In this document: piece by piece, positions 1-9,024 of the stretch
How the letters are laid out: the number at the start of each line of letters is the position of its first letter
How positions within the stretch are numbered: position 1 is the stretch's first letter
NCBI GenBank assembly: GCA_028714695.1
Contig: JAQTLX010000016.1
Location: 1-64,000, forward strand
Direction of reading: 5' to 3'
Length of the DNA stretch: 64,000 bases
Origin: Ignavibacteria bacterium
Lineage (GTDB): Bacteria > Bacteroidota > Ignavibacteria > Tepidaquicellales > Tepidaquicellaceae
The notes under the pieces: generated by a model
Database searches by the model: none
The model's input: only the letters and a program-made list of their open reading frames with translations
What the model was told of the DNA's origin: nothing
Made by a program: the position numbers and the translations under genes

Positions 1-1036
1 TCGGAATTGTTCCGCTTACATTAACCCAGGCTTGACCTTTGTTTGTTGTTCTTAATACTTTACCGCCTGCACCGCATACCCATGCAACGTTATCGTTGAC
101 TGCAGATACCGAATACAGTACGCTTGTAATACCGGATGTCTGTTCTGTCCATGTTCCCGATGGAATCTGTGTCGTTGAACCGAGATCCATTACGAATACT
201 CTGTCCGGTGTACCCTGTACCAAACCGACCAAAGTTCTGTGTCCCGGGATTAACGATGTTGTTACTTCGCTGCCGCCCGCTGACAAAGGTGCGCCTGTTG
301 TTAAAGGTACCGTGAAATTAATAGGTGAACCTATTTGCGCAAGTGTTGTAGCATTGAATTTTAAAACTGCAGAACCTGTAGTTGAAGAAGGGGTCTGGTC
401 TGTAGTTACCCATAAGAATGGTCCCGCGGGATCATCATCATAAGCAACACTGTAGCAGCCGGATGCGGGCATTGTGATTGAAGTTCCCGCAATAAGTGTT
501 CCGTTTGTATCTACGCATACTAATGGTCCTGAAAAACTATTAGTTCCGCACCAGAAACCTTTTCTTACCGGATCCCATGCTAATGCTCTGATTTGTGTCT
601 GTGATGTAGTAATGGTTTTTTCCATCACACCTGTTGAGGGGTTAATACCATAAATCACTCCCGATAACGGGGAACCCCAGATTTTACCGTTAGCAAATGC
701 GAGATCTCTGAAGAATCCCGTTCCCGCTCCGGAGGCAGCAAACGAGTCGAGTCTTGTCCACGATGAACTTACTTTGGTAAACATATTGGCGCTGAATCTG
801 CCGAGTACAAAGTTAGTTCCTGTCCAGCAAACACCGTAATTAACGGCCGAACCGATTAAAGAATCTACATTGCGATTATCTAATAAATCATAGATTGCCA
901 CCGGATAATCGTTACTGGCTTTTACAACTGAATTGAATTTCACCACAGGCATTGCATCGCTTGTCTGTGCCGATGCAGTGTATGTGAATGTTAAAGCAAT
1001 TAAAAGAACAAGTGCTGAAAGAAGTAATTTTTTCAT
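1..1036 (-). CDS. Secreted Ycf48/BNR-like propeller protein (3' end outside window)
   Basis: The frame is open on the minus strand from an ATG at 1036 to the window edge (345 codons), so the C-terminus is missing. The N-terminus is a signal peptide (MKKLLLSALVLLIALTFTYT, then ASAQ), so the product is exported. The body is rich in Ser, Thr and Gly, with repeated blade-like stretches (VWVCGAGGKVLRTTNKG near the cut end) resembling Ycf48/BNR propeller repeats. By analogy with the secreted protein at 37536-39419 it may end in a T9SS sorting tail, but that part cannot be seen. Function unknown; probably a cell-surface or secreted protein. The plus-strand frame inside it is an antisense shadow. Confidence 0.8.
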   Translation of the reverse strand, partial: MKKLLLSALVLLIALTFTYTASAQTSDAMPVVKFNSVVKASNDYPVAIYDLLDNRNVDSLIGSAVNYGVCWTGTNFVLGRFSANMFTKVSSSWTRLDSFAASGAGTGFFRDLAFANGKIWGSPLSGVIYGINPSTGVMEKTITTSQTQIRALAWDPVRKGFWCGTNSFSGPLVCVDTNGTLIAGTSITMPASGCYSVAYDDDPAGPFLWVTTDQTPSSTTGSAVLKFNATTLAQIGSPINFTVPLTTGAPLSAGGSEVTTSLIPGHRTLVGLVQGTPDRVFVMDLGSTTQIPSGTWTEQTSGITSVLYSVSAVNDNVAWVCGAGGKVLRTTNKGQAWVNVSGTIP

Positions 1037-1225
1037 AATGCTTTAAATTTAGGTTAGAAAAAATAATACGAGTTTAAAGAAAAATAAAATTTTTCAAATA
1101 ATATATTATGTCTTGATTTCACTAAGTTTGAAAGTAATTTGAAACTGAATTTCAACTCTTTAATTCTCATAAGCAATTATATAATAAATAATCGATTTAT
1201 GCTATGAAAAAATTTCATTGGCAAC

Positions 1226-1262
1226 AAAAAAAGGAATTTACCTGACGGTAAATTCCTTTTTT
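1226..1262 (-). terminator. Intrinsic terminator after the PorV-like gene
   Basis: The 12-base perfect arms AAGGAATTTACC (1231-1242) and GGTAAATTCCTT (1247-1258) enclose loop TGAC, flanked by an A-run on one side and a T-run on the other. It lies just beyond the stop of the minus-strand gene at 1288 and upstream of the minus-strand gene starting at 1036, so it separates two co-oriented units. The flanking runs would let it work in both directions. Confidence 0.8.
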
Positions 1263-1287
1263 CAGAATGAAATAAAATAAAAAATAA

Positions 1288-2316
1288 TTATTTTCTTTTA
1301 AATTTGTCTTCTTCAAGTGTGAATATTAAAGATATCCTGTGTGTGTTTCCCAGTTTTTCGGGGTCGTCCTTGAATCCCCCGGTAAATGAATAATCGATAT
1401 TGATTTTCGGAAGTTTGATTCCGGCGCCGAGAGTGATGTCCCCGATTTCGTTATAGCCCCCTCTGATGCTTACAAGGTGGTCGAAAGTATATTCCATGCC
1501 GCCGTGAAAATCAAATGATACCGGACCGACATTGAAGTTAGATGCTGTTCTTCTGTTTTCAAATCTTACATCGAAATCGACTGCCGGAATTATTGTGCCC
1601 TTTAAGAATGGTACGTCAAGCACATAAGCAGTTCCTAATTTCGCCGTTGGAGATATGTTCTCTTTCTTGCCAGTGCTCCAGGCAACGTAAGTCGTTGTTA
1701 TGTCCTGAATGTTAGCGCCGAGCATTAATTTCTCAATAGGATTGTAAAATACGCCTACGTCAAAACCCATTCCCCATGCATTGCCCGCATCCCCGAGAGT
1801 TCTTCTTATAACTTTGAAATTTGCTCCGTATGAAAACTTTTCATTTTGCTTTTTCGAGTAAGTGAGAAAGAATGCGTAATCGTTCGCATTGAAATATGTT
1901 ACAAGATTCGGGTCGATTCTGATTGTACCGTCCGGGTAAAGCACTCCAGCGTTTCTTGTATCGGGAATATCGTCTATGCCGTTTACTATAACGCTTAATC
2001 CGAGCGACTGGTTCTTGCCGATTGGTATTGCAACCGCGCCGTAATTGTAATTCAGTAAATTGCCGAATCTGGCGTCATGCATCAAAGAGAGTTGCGGGTA
2101 ATCAATTTTTGAGAGCGAAGCAGGGTTCCAGTATCCGGCAGTGATATCATCTACAAGCGCTACAAATGCGCTTCCCATACCAAGGGGCCTTCCGCCTACT
2201 CCTATAGACAGAAATTCGCCTGCATACTTGCTGCCGTTACCCTGAGCAAAACTTATGCTGCTTAATACTGACAGAAATACAAAAATTGCGAGAGAAATTT
2301 TGATTTTCTTCATCAT
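1288..2316 (-). CDS. PorV/PorQ-family outer-membrane protein
   Basis: 342 residues with a clear signal peptide (about residues 1-24, cut after SFAQ). The N-terminal block after it (GVGGRPLGMGSAFVALVDD, then YWNPASLS) is the hallmark of the PorV/PorQ/UPF0164 family of FadL-like beta-barrels. The rest is alternating beta-strand sequence ending in a short polar tail. PorV of the type IX secretion system shuttles cargo to the attachment complex; many paralogues of unknown role exist in Ignavibacteria-like genomes, and this is one of at least two here (see 45952-46983). It is monocistronic with a terminator downstream. Whether it serves T9SS or another function cannot be told from sequence. Confidence 0.8.
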   Translation of the reverse strand: MMKKIKISLAIFVFLSVLSSISFAQGNGSKYAGEFLSIGVGGRPLGMGSAFVALVDDITAGYWNPASLSKIDYPQLSLMHDARFGNLLNYNYGAVAIPIGKNQSLGLSVIVNGIDDIPDTRNAGVLYPDGTIRIDPNLVTYFNANDYAFFLTYSKKQNEKFSYGANFKVIRRTLGDAGNAWGMGFDVGVFYNPIEKLMLGANIQDITTTYVAWSTGKKENISPTAKLGTAYVLDVPFLKGTIIPAVDFDVRFENRRTASNFNVGPVSFDFHGGMEYTFDHLVSIRGGYNEIGDITLGAGIKLPKINIDYSFTGGFKDDPEKLGNTHRISLIFTLEEDKFKRK

Positions 2317-2328
2317 AAAAATTTTAAT

Positions 2329-2344
2329 TTGTACGACAGTACAA
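2329..2344. promoter_or_regulatory. Short inverted repeat upstream of the PorV-like gene
   Basis: TTGTAC-GACA-GTACAA, perfect 6-base arms, sits 13-28 bases upstream of the start codon at 2316. It could be an operator or a 5'-leader hairpin. Only the symmetry is observed; the role is inferred. Confidence 0.3.
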
Positions 2345-2545
2345 TTTTTTAAATACCTATCTCTCCTTTGATTTATTCAATAATCATAAAATAATGCAAT
2401 TAAATCAATACTAAAATGCAATTTCAGTTATGGAGTGGAGTTTCTTTAACACTTAATGCATAATTCAGCATGTGTTTAAATGAAAAATTATTTCAATTTA
2501 CATGATGCTTTATTTTGTATAATTTGAATAAAATTAAATATTGAT

Positions 2546-4624
2546 ATGAGAAAAGTACTTTTGATTATTGCCGCTTTATTCATTTTAACTGAATTTGTAA
2601 ACTCGCAGGATAAATTTACATCCATTATTAATAATCAGTCTCCGAAATTGACTTCTCCGCTTATGACTCCCGAAGTTCTGTGGTCTTTCGGAAGAATAAC
2701 AGAGTTTTCCGTTTCTCCTGACGGAAATTCAGTCGTATATGCTGTCAGATATTTCAATATACAATTGAATAAAGGACAAACGGATTTTTATATTATGAAT
2801 TCGGACGGCTCGAATAAAAAACGGCTCACGGAATCATCGGAAGGAAAATTCGGCATTAAATGGAGACCCGACGGAAAGAAACTGGGCTTCGTTTCAGTCA
2901 GAAGCGGTACCGCACAATTATGGGAGATGAATCCCGACGGTACTGAGATGAAACAGATTTCGGATATTCCCGAAGGCATAAACGATTTCAGGTATTCTCC
3001 CGATATGTCAAAAATATTTTATCTTGCTGAAGTGAAAATTGATAAGAATGTGCAGGACATCTATCCTGACCTGACAAAAGCAAACGGTAGAATAATCAAC
3101 GACCTTATGTACAGGCACTGGGATGAATGGGAAGACGGAAGTTACGGACATATATTCGTTACGAATTACGGCACATCGGTGAAAAAAGGAATTGATATAA
3201 ACGAAGGCGAAGCATGGGATACACCTATGAAGCCTTTCGGAGGAACCGAACAGATAAACTGGAGTCCCGATTCGAAAAAAATAGTTTACTCAACAAAAAA
3301 AATGACGGGGAAACAATATGCCCTGTCGACAAACTCGGATATATATGTCTATGATATCGCAGGTAAACAAACTGTGAACATTTCCGAAGGTATGCAGGGG
3401 TATGACTTTGCACCTGTATTTTCACCCGACAGCAAGATGATTGCATGGACAAGCATGGAACGCGACGGCTACGAATCGGATAAGACAAGATTGTTTACTG
3501 TAAACCTAGATACAAAAGAAAAAACTTATTGTACAAAAAATCTTGACCAGAGCGCGGATGCACTTGAATGGACGAAAGACGGAAAGTCGATTTATTTCAT
3601 AAGCGGAATACGAGCAACGGAAGAAATATTCAGATACGATATAGCCGACGGAAAAATCACTCGCGTTACCGACGGCATTCATAACTATCTTGAAGTGAAG
3701 GAAGCGGGCAGCAATCTTATTGCCACGCGCCAGTCAATGTCGAAACCTACTGAAATCTATTCTGTGAATCCGCAGAGCGGCGAAGCGAAAGAAATCAGTT
3801 TCGTTAATAAGGATTTGCTTGCACAACTGAAGATTGCCGATGTTAAAAAGAGAATGATTAAGACGACCGATAATAAGGATATGCTTGCATGGGTAATTTA
3901 TCCGCCCGATTTTGACCCGAACAAAAAATATCCCGCACTGCTTTTCTGCGAAGGCGGACCACAGAGCACTGTTGACCAGTTCTGGAGTTACAGATGGAAT
4001 ATGCAGATAATGGCGGCGAACGGATACATTGTAATCGCTCCGAACAGACGCGGAGTTCCTTCATTCGGAATGGAATGGCTCGAACAAATAAGCGGCGATT
4101 ACGGCGGTCAGAATATGCAGGACTATTTAAGCGCTATAGACGACCTTGCAGCGGAACCATACGTAAACAAAGATAAACTCGGAGCAGTAGGCGCGAGTTA
4201 CGGCGGTTTCTCGGTTTACTGGCTGGCAGGAAATCATAACAAGAGATTCAAAGCATTTATCGCTCACGACGGAATGTTCAATCTCGAAAGCCAGTATCTT
4301 GAAACAGAAGAAATGTGGTTCGTGAACTGGGACCTCGGTGGTCCGTTCTGGGATAAGGAAAACAAAACAGCGCAAAAAAGTTATGCAACATCGCCGCATA
4401 AATTTGTACAGAACTGGGATACACCCATATTAATAGTGCACGGAGAAAAAGATTACAGGATTGCCTATACTCAGGCTATGCAGGCTTTCAATGCGGCTAT
4501 ATTGCTAGGGGTTCCCGCGCAGATGCTCCTGTTCCCTGATGAAAACCACTGGGTACTGTCGCCTCAGGACGGAATTCTCTGGCAGCGTACATATTTTAAC
4601 TGGCTCGATAAGTGGCTGAAATAA
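2546..4624 (+). CDS. S9-family prolyl oligopeptidase-like serine peptidase
   Basis: 692 residues with an N-terminal signal peptide (to about residue 20), so probably periplasmic. Residues about 45-400 form a WD40/PD40-type beta-propeller with SPDG/RPDGKK repeats. The C-terminal alpha/beta-hydrolase domain carries the S9 nucleophile elbow GASYGG (Ser551), Asp636 in HGEKDYR and His668 in DENHW, a complete triad in the expected order. Members cleave short peptides or remove acyl- or dipeptides from N-termini. It is closest in layout to acylaminoacyl peptidase/DPP-like S9C enzymes. It probably serves peptide scavenging; it stands alone, divergent from the PorV-like gene. Confidence 0.88.
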   Translation: MRKVLLIIAALFILTEFVNSQDKFTSIINNQSPKLTSPLMTPEVLWSFGRITEFSVSPDGNSVVYAVRYFNIQLNKGQTDFYIMNSDGSNKKRLTESSEGKFGIKWRPDGKKLGFVSVRSGTAQLWEMNPDGTEMKQISDIPEGINDFRYSPDMSKIFYLAEVKIDKNVQDIYPDLTKANGRIINDLMYRHWDEWEDGSYGHIFVTNYGTSVKKGIDINEGEAWDTPMKPFGGTEQINWSPDSKKIVYSTKKMTGKQYALSTNSDIYVYDIAGKQTVNISEGMQGYDFAPVFSPDSKMIAWTSMERDGYESDKTRLFTVNLDTKEKTYCTKNLDQSADALEWTKDGKSIYFISGIRATEEIFRYDIADGKITRVTDGIHNYLEVKEAGSNLIATRQSMSKPTEIYSVNPQSGEAKEISFVNKDLLAQLKIADVKKRMIKTTDNKDMLAWVIYPPDFDPNKKYPALLFCEGGPQSTVDQFWSYRWNMQIMAANGYIVIAPNRRGVPSFGMEWLEQISGDYGGQNMQDYLSAIDDLAAEPYVNKDKLGAVGASYGGFSVYWLAGNHNKRFKAFIAHDGMFNLESQYLETEEMWFVNWDLGGPFWDKENKTAQKSYATSPHKFVQNWDTPILIVHGEKDYRIAYTQAMQAFNAAILLGVPAQMLLFPDENHWVLSPQDGILWQRTYFNWLDKWLK

Positions 4625-4693
4625 TATTATAGTTTTAAAGTTCGAAGTACGGAGTAAAGGGGTCATTGATATAATTAATATTAATTATTGAAA

Positions 4694-5425
4694 ATGAAAA
4701 ACAAAGATTACTTCGAACATGCGGATAAAAAATTTTCCGTAAAAGATATGCCCAAGGATGAAAGACCGAGGGAAAAACTACTCAAACTCGGTACGGAGAA
4801 AATGGAGAGTTATGAACTGCTCGCTATTTTGCTAAGGACAGGAACAAAAGATGAACCCGTTCTTGATCTCTCAAAAAAACTGATGATGAAGTTCGGTACT
4901 GTTGAAAGTTTTTTTGAGTCTTCCGTGCAGGACCTTATGTCTGTAAAAGGAATCGGTCTTGCAAAAGCGGCGGAACTTATTTCGTGTATAACTCTCGGAA
5001 GACGTTATAAAGACGAACTGATAAGGAATGAAAATCTGAGACTTTCGCGTGAATCTATTACGGAACCCTCAACAGCGGTGAGTTTTATCAGGGCAGAAAT
5101 CAGGGACTATTCAAAGGAACAATTTTTCGTTCTTAATCTCGATGTGCGCAACAGGCTGATTGATATCGAAATGATTTCAAAAGGTACGCTTACCTCGAGC
5201 CTCGTCCATCCCAGAGAAACATTTGAAAGCGCGATAAGAAAACATGCGGCATCAATAATGGTTGCACATAATCATCCTTCGGGTGATACGAACCCTTCGG
5301 ATGACGATATTAAAATATCGAAACGGCTTACCGAATCGGGAAGAATACTCGGTATAGACCTGATAGACCATCTTGTTATTACAAAAGATTCGTATTGCAG
5401 TCTAAAAAACAAAGGACTAATTTAA
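4694..5425 (+). CDS. radC: RadC-family JAB/MPN protein
   Basis: RadC-type protein of about 243 residues. An N-terminal helix-hairpin-helix-like UPF0758 region (SVKGIGLAKAAEL) precedes a JAB/MPN metalloprotease-like domain with the complete JAMM set: His194 and His196 in AHNHPSGD, then Ser204-x-x-Asp207 (numbered from the TTG at 4688). RadC was named for DNA repair, but its biochemical role is unsettled. A TTG lies two codons upstream; I prefer the ATG at 4694 because neither has a clear Shine-Dalgarno. It precedes the dnaJ-like gene by about 115 bases and may be co-transcribed with it. Confidence 0.88.
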   Translation: MKNKDYFEHADKKFSVKDMPKDERPREKLLKLGTEKMESYELLAILLRTGTKDEPVLDLSKKLMMKFGTVESFFESSVQDLMSVKGIGLAKAAELISCITLGRRYKDELIRNENLRLSRESITEPSTAVSFIRAEIRDYSKEQFFVLNLDVRNRLIDIEMISKGTLTSSLVHPRETFESAIRKHAASIMVAHNHPSGDTNPSDDDIKISKRLTESGRILGIDLIDHLVITKDSYCSLKNKGLI

Positions 5426-5485
5426 ACAATTAGTAATTAATAATTGGTAATTAATAACAAAACGAATTACAAACAAGAAAAAGAT

Positions 5486-5524
5486 AAACCGTTTTAATTG
5501 AAAATCATCCGCGGATGACGGTTT
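5486..5524. promoter_or_regulatory. Nested palindrome upstream of the DnaJ-like gene
   Basis: A perfect 14-base palindrome TCATCCGCGGATGA (5505-5518) is bracketed by AAACCGT (5486-5492) and ACGGTTT (5518-5524), ending 15 bases before the dnaJ-like start. It is GC-rich in an AT-rich spacer. It does not match the heat-shock CIRCE element. It could be an operator or a hairpin in the leader. Confidence 0.35.
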
Positions 5525-5539
5525 TGAAATAATAAAAAT

Positions 5540-6490
5540 ATGGAATATAAAGATTATTATAAAATTCTCGGAGTAAATAAGACCGCCACTCAGAATGAAA
5601 TAAAAAAGGCGTATCGCAAACTTGCGATGAAACATCACCCCGATAAAAACAAGGGTGATAAAACTTCCGAAGGAAAATTTCAAGAAATCAACGAAGCAAA
5701 CGAAGTGCTCAGCGACCCTGCGAAAAGAAAAAAATACGATGAACTCGGTTCGAACTGGCAGCAATATCAGCAGTCAGGCGGAAACGATGAAGGCTTCGAC
5801 TGGTCAAAGTACGCGAACAGAGGAGGACAGCAGAGTTATACATATCAGGGCGATATAAACGATATTTTCGGAGATACCGGATACTCCGATTTCTTCGATA
5901 ATTTATTCGGCGGAAGTTTCGGCGGCGGTTCATTTGCAGCAAAGAAAAAAGGACGCGGCGGCAGAAGAACAGCGGCAATGAAAGGTCAGGATTACGAAGC
6001 CATTCTTGAAATAACTCTTGAAGATGCATATAAAGGCGGCGCGAAATTATTTCAGTACGACAATCAGTCAATTAAACTCAATATAAAACCCGGAATAAAA
6101 GACGGTCAGGTTTTAAAACTAACAGGTAAAGGCGGCGCAGGCGCGGCGGGAGGACCGGCGGGGGACTTGCTTCTGAATATAAAGATAATTCCCCATAGTG
6201 TATTCAGACGTGAAAACGATAACCTTTATGCCGATTTAAATATAGATTTGTACACTGCCGTTCTGGGAGGCAAAGCAGAATTCAGTACGCTCAAAGGCAA
6301 AATAAAAATCAACGTGCAGAAAGAAACAACAGCCGATAAAATACTTAAACTCAATAAAATGGGAATGCCCGTTTACGGGACTAAAGATTCATTCGGCGAT
6401 TTGTATCTTAAAATTAAAATCAATATTCCGAAACATCTTTCGGACAAAGAAATAAAACTCTTCAAAGAACTTCAGGCTTTAAGAAAATGA
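5540..6490 (+). CDS. DnaJ-class co-chaperone (CbpA-like, no zinc finger)
   Basis: 316 residues. The J-domain (1-70) carries the His33-Pro34-Asp35 motif that stimulates DnaK ATPase. A Gly/Phe/Ser-rich linker (about 75-145) follows, then the two C-terminal substrate-binding beta domains (150-316). The four CxxCxGxG zinc repeats of class I DnaJ are absent, so this is a class II, CbpA-like co-chaperone rather than dnaJ proper. It is cytoplasmic and probably assists DnaK with misfolded clients. dnaK and grpE are not nearby. A palindrome lies just upstream of the start. Confidence 0.88.
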   Translation: MEYKDYYKILGVNKTATQNEIKKAYRKLAMKHHPDKNKGDKTSEGKFQEINEANEVLSDPAKRKKYDELGSNWQQYQQSGGNDEGFDWSKYANRGGQQSYTYQGDINDIFGDTGYSDFFDNLFGGSFGGGSFAAKKKGRGGRRTAAMKGQDYEAILEITLEDAYKGGAKLFQYDNQSIKLNIKPGIKDGQVLKLTGKGGAGAAGGPAGDLLLNIKIIPHSVFRRENDNLYADLNIDLYTAVLGGKAEFSTLKGKIKINVQKETTADKILKLNKMGMPVYGTKDSFGDLYLKIKINIPKHLSDKEIKLFKELQALRK

Positions 6491-6512
6491 CTATATAACT
6501 TTAACCAATCTC

Positions 6513-6540
6513 TGATTCCCAAGTTCCGGCTTGGGAATCA
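6513..6540. repeat. Perfect intergenic palindrome (possible terminator or REP-like element)
   Basis: TGATTCCCAAG, loop TTCCGG, CTTGGGAATCA: 11 perfect pairs. It follows the dnaJ-like stop by 22 bases but lacks a following T-run, so it may be a weak terminator or one copy of a dispersed palindromic repeat. Confidence 0.5.
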
Positions 6541-6585
6541 TGCATCAAATTATATTTTCACCTTTAAACTGTATTTATTTTTGTG

Positions 6586-6633
6586 CCTGTCAGATCTTAC
6601 GATCTGACGATACGGTCAGGAGGAAACCTCTGA
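6586..6633. repeat. Composite of two adjacent palindromes
   Basis: GTCAGATC-TTAC-GATCTGAC (6589-6608, perfect 8-base arms) is followed by TCAGGAGG-AAA-CCTCTGA (6616-6633, arms matching with one bulged G). Together with 6513-6540 this makes three hairpins in 120 bases between convergent genes, which looks like repeat-element accretion rather than a single terminator. Confidence 0.45.
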
Positions 6634-6673
6634 TAGTCACAGAAAGGGTATATTTTTCTATCGCTTATTTGCT

Positions 6674-7408
6674 TTATTTGTAGGGGACATAACTTATTGT
6701 GAGAAAATCCTCACCATTCTTTTTTATAACGGTGAGATTTCCTTCTTGTGCTGACTTTATATGTTCTAATTTATTCAAAAAGTCTACTTTTTTCTTACTA
6801 TTACTTTTTAAAACAGTATTAATATATTTCTCCGTCGCTTTTATCAGTATTTCATTTGTAAAAATTGTAAATTCGTGTACAAGTTTTTTTAGATTAAAAC
6901 TATAAAATTTATTATCGCTATCTAATGTTTCAATAATATCATTAACCAAATTTGCTCTTGTATATTGGTATGGTTTCTTCTTGTTATTCTCAAAAAAATC
7001 TAAAGTATGAGCACCGACAATATGTCTTAGTTTCATAATTTCCAAAGTATCAAATTGATTTTTAATTTCTTTTTTCCCATGAAATTTTATGATTTCTATA
7101 AAAGAAATTACTGCTGATCTCTGTAGGTTTATTGCATTTGTAATTCCGTATAATCTTAAATATTGTTCCCCAACATCGCTAAATTTTGTAGGACCTCTTA
7201 AACCATATTTTAAGTAATTCTCTTTAGCTAATTCTGTATCACCTAATACGTCCATTAAACTGCATAGCATATTCCAATCTTCAGGTTTTGAAAATTTGAG
7301 TTTTTTAATTATCTCATTTCTGAAAGGTATTTTTTCAATAGGACTAGCTATCGAGTTAGTCAAATCTCTAATAATATCCTCACAAGCTTGAATTATAGTT
7401 GTTTCCAT
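6674..7408 (-). CDS. Unrecognised protein, possible HEPN-type domain
   Basis: 244 residues, soluble, helical and Lys/Asn/Ile-rich; base use is more AT-rich than its neighbours. I do not recognise the family. One motif stands out: R128-H129-I-V-G-A-H134, which fits the HEPN signature R-(N/D/H)-x4-H found in RNases of toxin-antitoxin and defence systems and in some fold-only members. It starts 5 bases after the metallophosphoesterase stop on the same strand, so the two are probably co-transcribed. No partner nucleotidyltransferase (MNT) gene is adjacent. It could equally be an uncharacterised helical protein in which the motif is chance. Confidence 0.6.
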   Translation of the reverse strand: METTIIQACEDIIRDLTNSIASPIEKIPFRNEIIKKLKFSKPEDWNMLCSLMDVLGDTELAKENYLKYGLRGPTKFSDVGEQYLRLYGITNAINLQRSAVISFIEIIKFHGKKEIKNQFDTLEIMKLRHIVGAHTLDFFENNKKKPYQYTRANLVNDIIETLDSDNKFYSFNLKKLVHEFTIFTNEILIKATEKYINTVLKSNSKKKVDFLNKLEHIKSAQEGNLTVIKKNGEDFLTISYVPYK

Positions 7409-7413
7409 AATAC

Positions 7414-8565
7414 CTACTTCCCCCTCATTACAAACTTAACGATTTCAGGTTTGTTGCCGACCCTGATAGGCGGACCCCATGTACCAAGACCTGTAGATAC
7501 GAATATCCATGTGCCGTATTTATTCACGAGTCCGCGGCTGACCTCATACATTAAATTTGTTATGATGCTGTTCGGCCAGAACTGTCCGTGATGAGTATGC
7601 CCCGACACCGACAAGTCGATTTTCTTCCCTTCAAGTTCCGGTAGATTCGTCGGCTGATGGTTCAATACTATTACAGGTTTGTCAGTATCTATACCCTGCA
7701 TTAATTCATCCAGAGATTTTCTTTCTTTGCCTGTGAATCTTGTTTTGTCCTTGTCTTCTCTGCCTATGAGATAAAATCTGTTGTCTATAAGAACGGATGT
7801 ATCGCGAAGAACTTTTATTCCGTGGTCAGTTAGATATTTGACCGCCGGTTCAACTCCGCCAATGTATTCGTGATTGCCTGTAATAGCATACACTCCGTAT
7901 TTCGATTTCAAATTCAGAAGATGCTCGCCGAGATTCTGTTCAAGTACGGGTTTTACGTCTTCATCTATAACGTCGCCCGCGAGTATTATAATATCGGGAT
8001 TGAGTGAATTAATTTTTTCAACCTGTTCGTCGAACCATTTTCCGCACGAAAGCGCGCCAAGATGTATGTCGCTTACTACAACCGCGCTAATCGGCTCTGT
8101 AAAATTTTTATCAAACTTAAGTTCGTATTCATTAATCACGGAATGCTGTGCGTTGATAAAACCGTATGTCATAACGCCTGTCAATCCTGCCAATATTACA
8201 GCAAGCAATACAAGTTTAAACTTTTCATAATTCAGGAAGACAAATGAAGGATATATCGTCACGAAATGATTCACTGTTCTTATAATGTCTATTACTACGC
8301 AAGTGAAAAACAAATAAACAAATATGGCAAGCCAGAAGGAGCCGATTATCAGGAAGAACTTGCTTACAGGCGAAGGATGGTAACCTTCCAGAAATCTCGC
8401 AATAATATATGAAAGCGAGAAAAACACAAATAAAATTGTATAGGGCAGTTTTAAAGCCTGTATGCTGCCGAGCGCCTGTCTGCCGTGTGAATAAATATAG
8501 TAACTCGCGGCGCTGTAAATCGTAAGTGCTATAGAAATAAATATAATAAATGCTGATGATTTCAT
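7414..8565 (-). CDS. Membrane-anchored metallophosphoesterase (YkuE-like)
   Basis: 383 residues. The first about 150 contain four predicted hydrophobic segments; the rest is a calcineurin-like phosphoesterase domain. All five metal-ligand motifs are visible in order: SDIHLG, AGDVID, TGNHE, VLNHQP and SGHTHHGQFWP. This layout matches the YkuE family, dimetal phosphodiesterases/phosphatases acting at the outer face of the membrane, sometimes on UDP-sugars or lipids. The substrate here is unknown. It is the first gene of an apparent two-gene unit with the protein at 6674-7408. Confidence 0.85.
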   Translation of the reverse strand: MKSSAFIIFISIALTIYSAASYYIYSHGRQALGSIQALKLPYTILFVFFSLSYIIARFLEGYHPSPVSKFFLIIGSFWLAIFVYLFFTCVVIDIIRTVNHFVTIYPSFVFLNYEKFKLVLLAVILAGLTGVMTYGFINAQHSVINEYELKFDKNFTEPISAVVVSDIHLGALSCGKWFDEQVEKINSLNPDIIILAGDVIDEDVKPVLEQNLGEHLLNLKSKYGVYAITGNHEYIGGVEPAVKYLTDHGIKVLRDTSVLIDNRFYLIGREDKDKTRFTGKERKSLDELMQGIDTDKPVIVLNHQPTNLPELEGKKIDLSVSGHTHHGQFWPNSIITNLMYEVSRGLVNKYGTWIFVSTGLGTWGPPIRVGNKPEIVKFVMRGK

Positions 8566-8800
8566 TTTAGAAGTTTTATCATGTTGTTCTAAACTAATAA
8601 GAGAACAAAATACTTCTTTATAAGATTAAAAAATATTTATTTCATTATAATATGCAAACGGGATAAATCCGATAGTAGAACATTTGCATAAAACAGGGAG
8701 GAAGAGAATTTTGATGATTTTATATAATATGATGAATAGGAAATATTCTTCAATATATGAATTGATATAAATACGTATAATATTTATATTAATGAATCCA

Positions 8801-8883
8801 GCGGAAGTGGTGGAACTGGTAGACACACCATCTTGAGGGGGTGGCGCCGCGTAGGTGTGCGGGTTCAAGTCCCGCCTTCCGCA
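8801..8883 (+). tRNA. tRNA-Leu(GAG)
   Basis: Acceptor stem GCGGAAG (8801-8807) pairs perfectly with CTTCCGC (8876-8882); discriminator A8883; CCA is not encoded. Anticodon stem CCATC/GGTGG holds loop TTGAGGG with anticodon GAG (8835-8837), reading CUC and CUU. The 14-base variable arm (8845-8858) is class II, as expected for leucine, and the T-arm GCGGG-TTCAAGT-CCCGC is intact. A TATAAT box lies at 8776-8781. The minus-strand frame across it is spurious. Confidence 0.96.
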
Positions 8884-8887
8884 CAAG

Positions 8888-8912
8888 CGCTGAATTTATT
8901 CAGCGTTTTTTT
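8888..8912 (+). terminator. Intrinsic terminator of tRNA-Leu
   Basis: CGCTGAA (8888-8894), loop TTTA, TTCAGCG (8899-8905), then seven T. It follows the tRNA by four bases. Confidence 0.88.
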
Positions 8913-9024
8913 GTTTACGAATAAGGGTGAATTGTGCCTTTTGGGGTATATTTAAATTCACTTGATTATTTTCGTAAATAATGATAAATTTATTGCTTTA
9001 AATATTTTTAAAATACTCAAATTA

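Noticed and set aside
39-443. 134-codon plus-strand open frame at the left edge
   Set aside because: It is antisense to a better frame with a signal peptide and propeller repeats reading from 1036 on the minus strand.
5433-5457. Direct repeat GTAATTAATAA before the DnaJ-like gene
   Set aside because: Two AT-only copies in an AT-rich spacer are likely by chance or slippage.
8626-8886. 86-codon minus-strand frame with the peptide GRRDLNPHTYAAPPP
   Set aside because: This is the well-known false peptide made by translating across a tRNA-Leu gene in reverse; the tRNA is complete.
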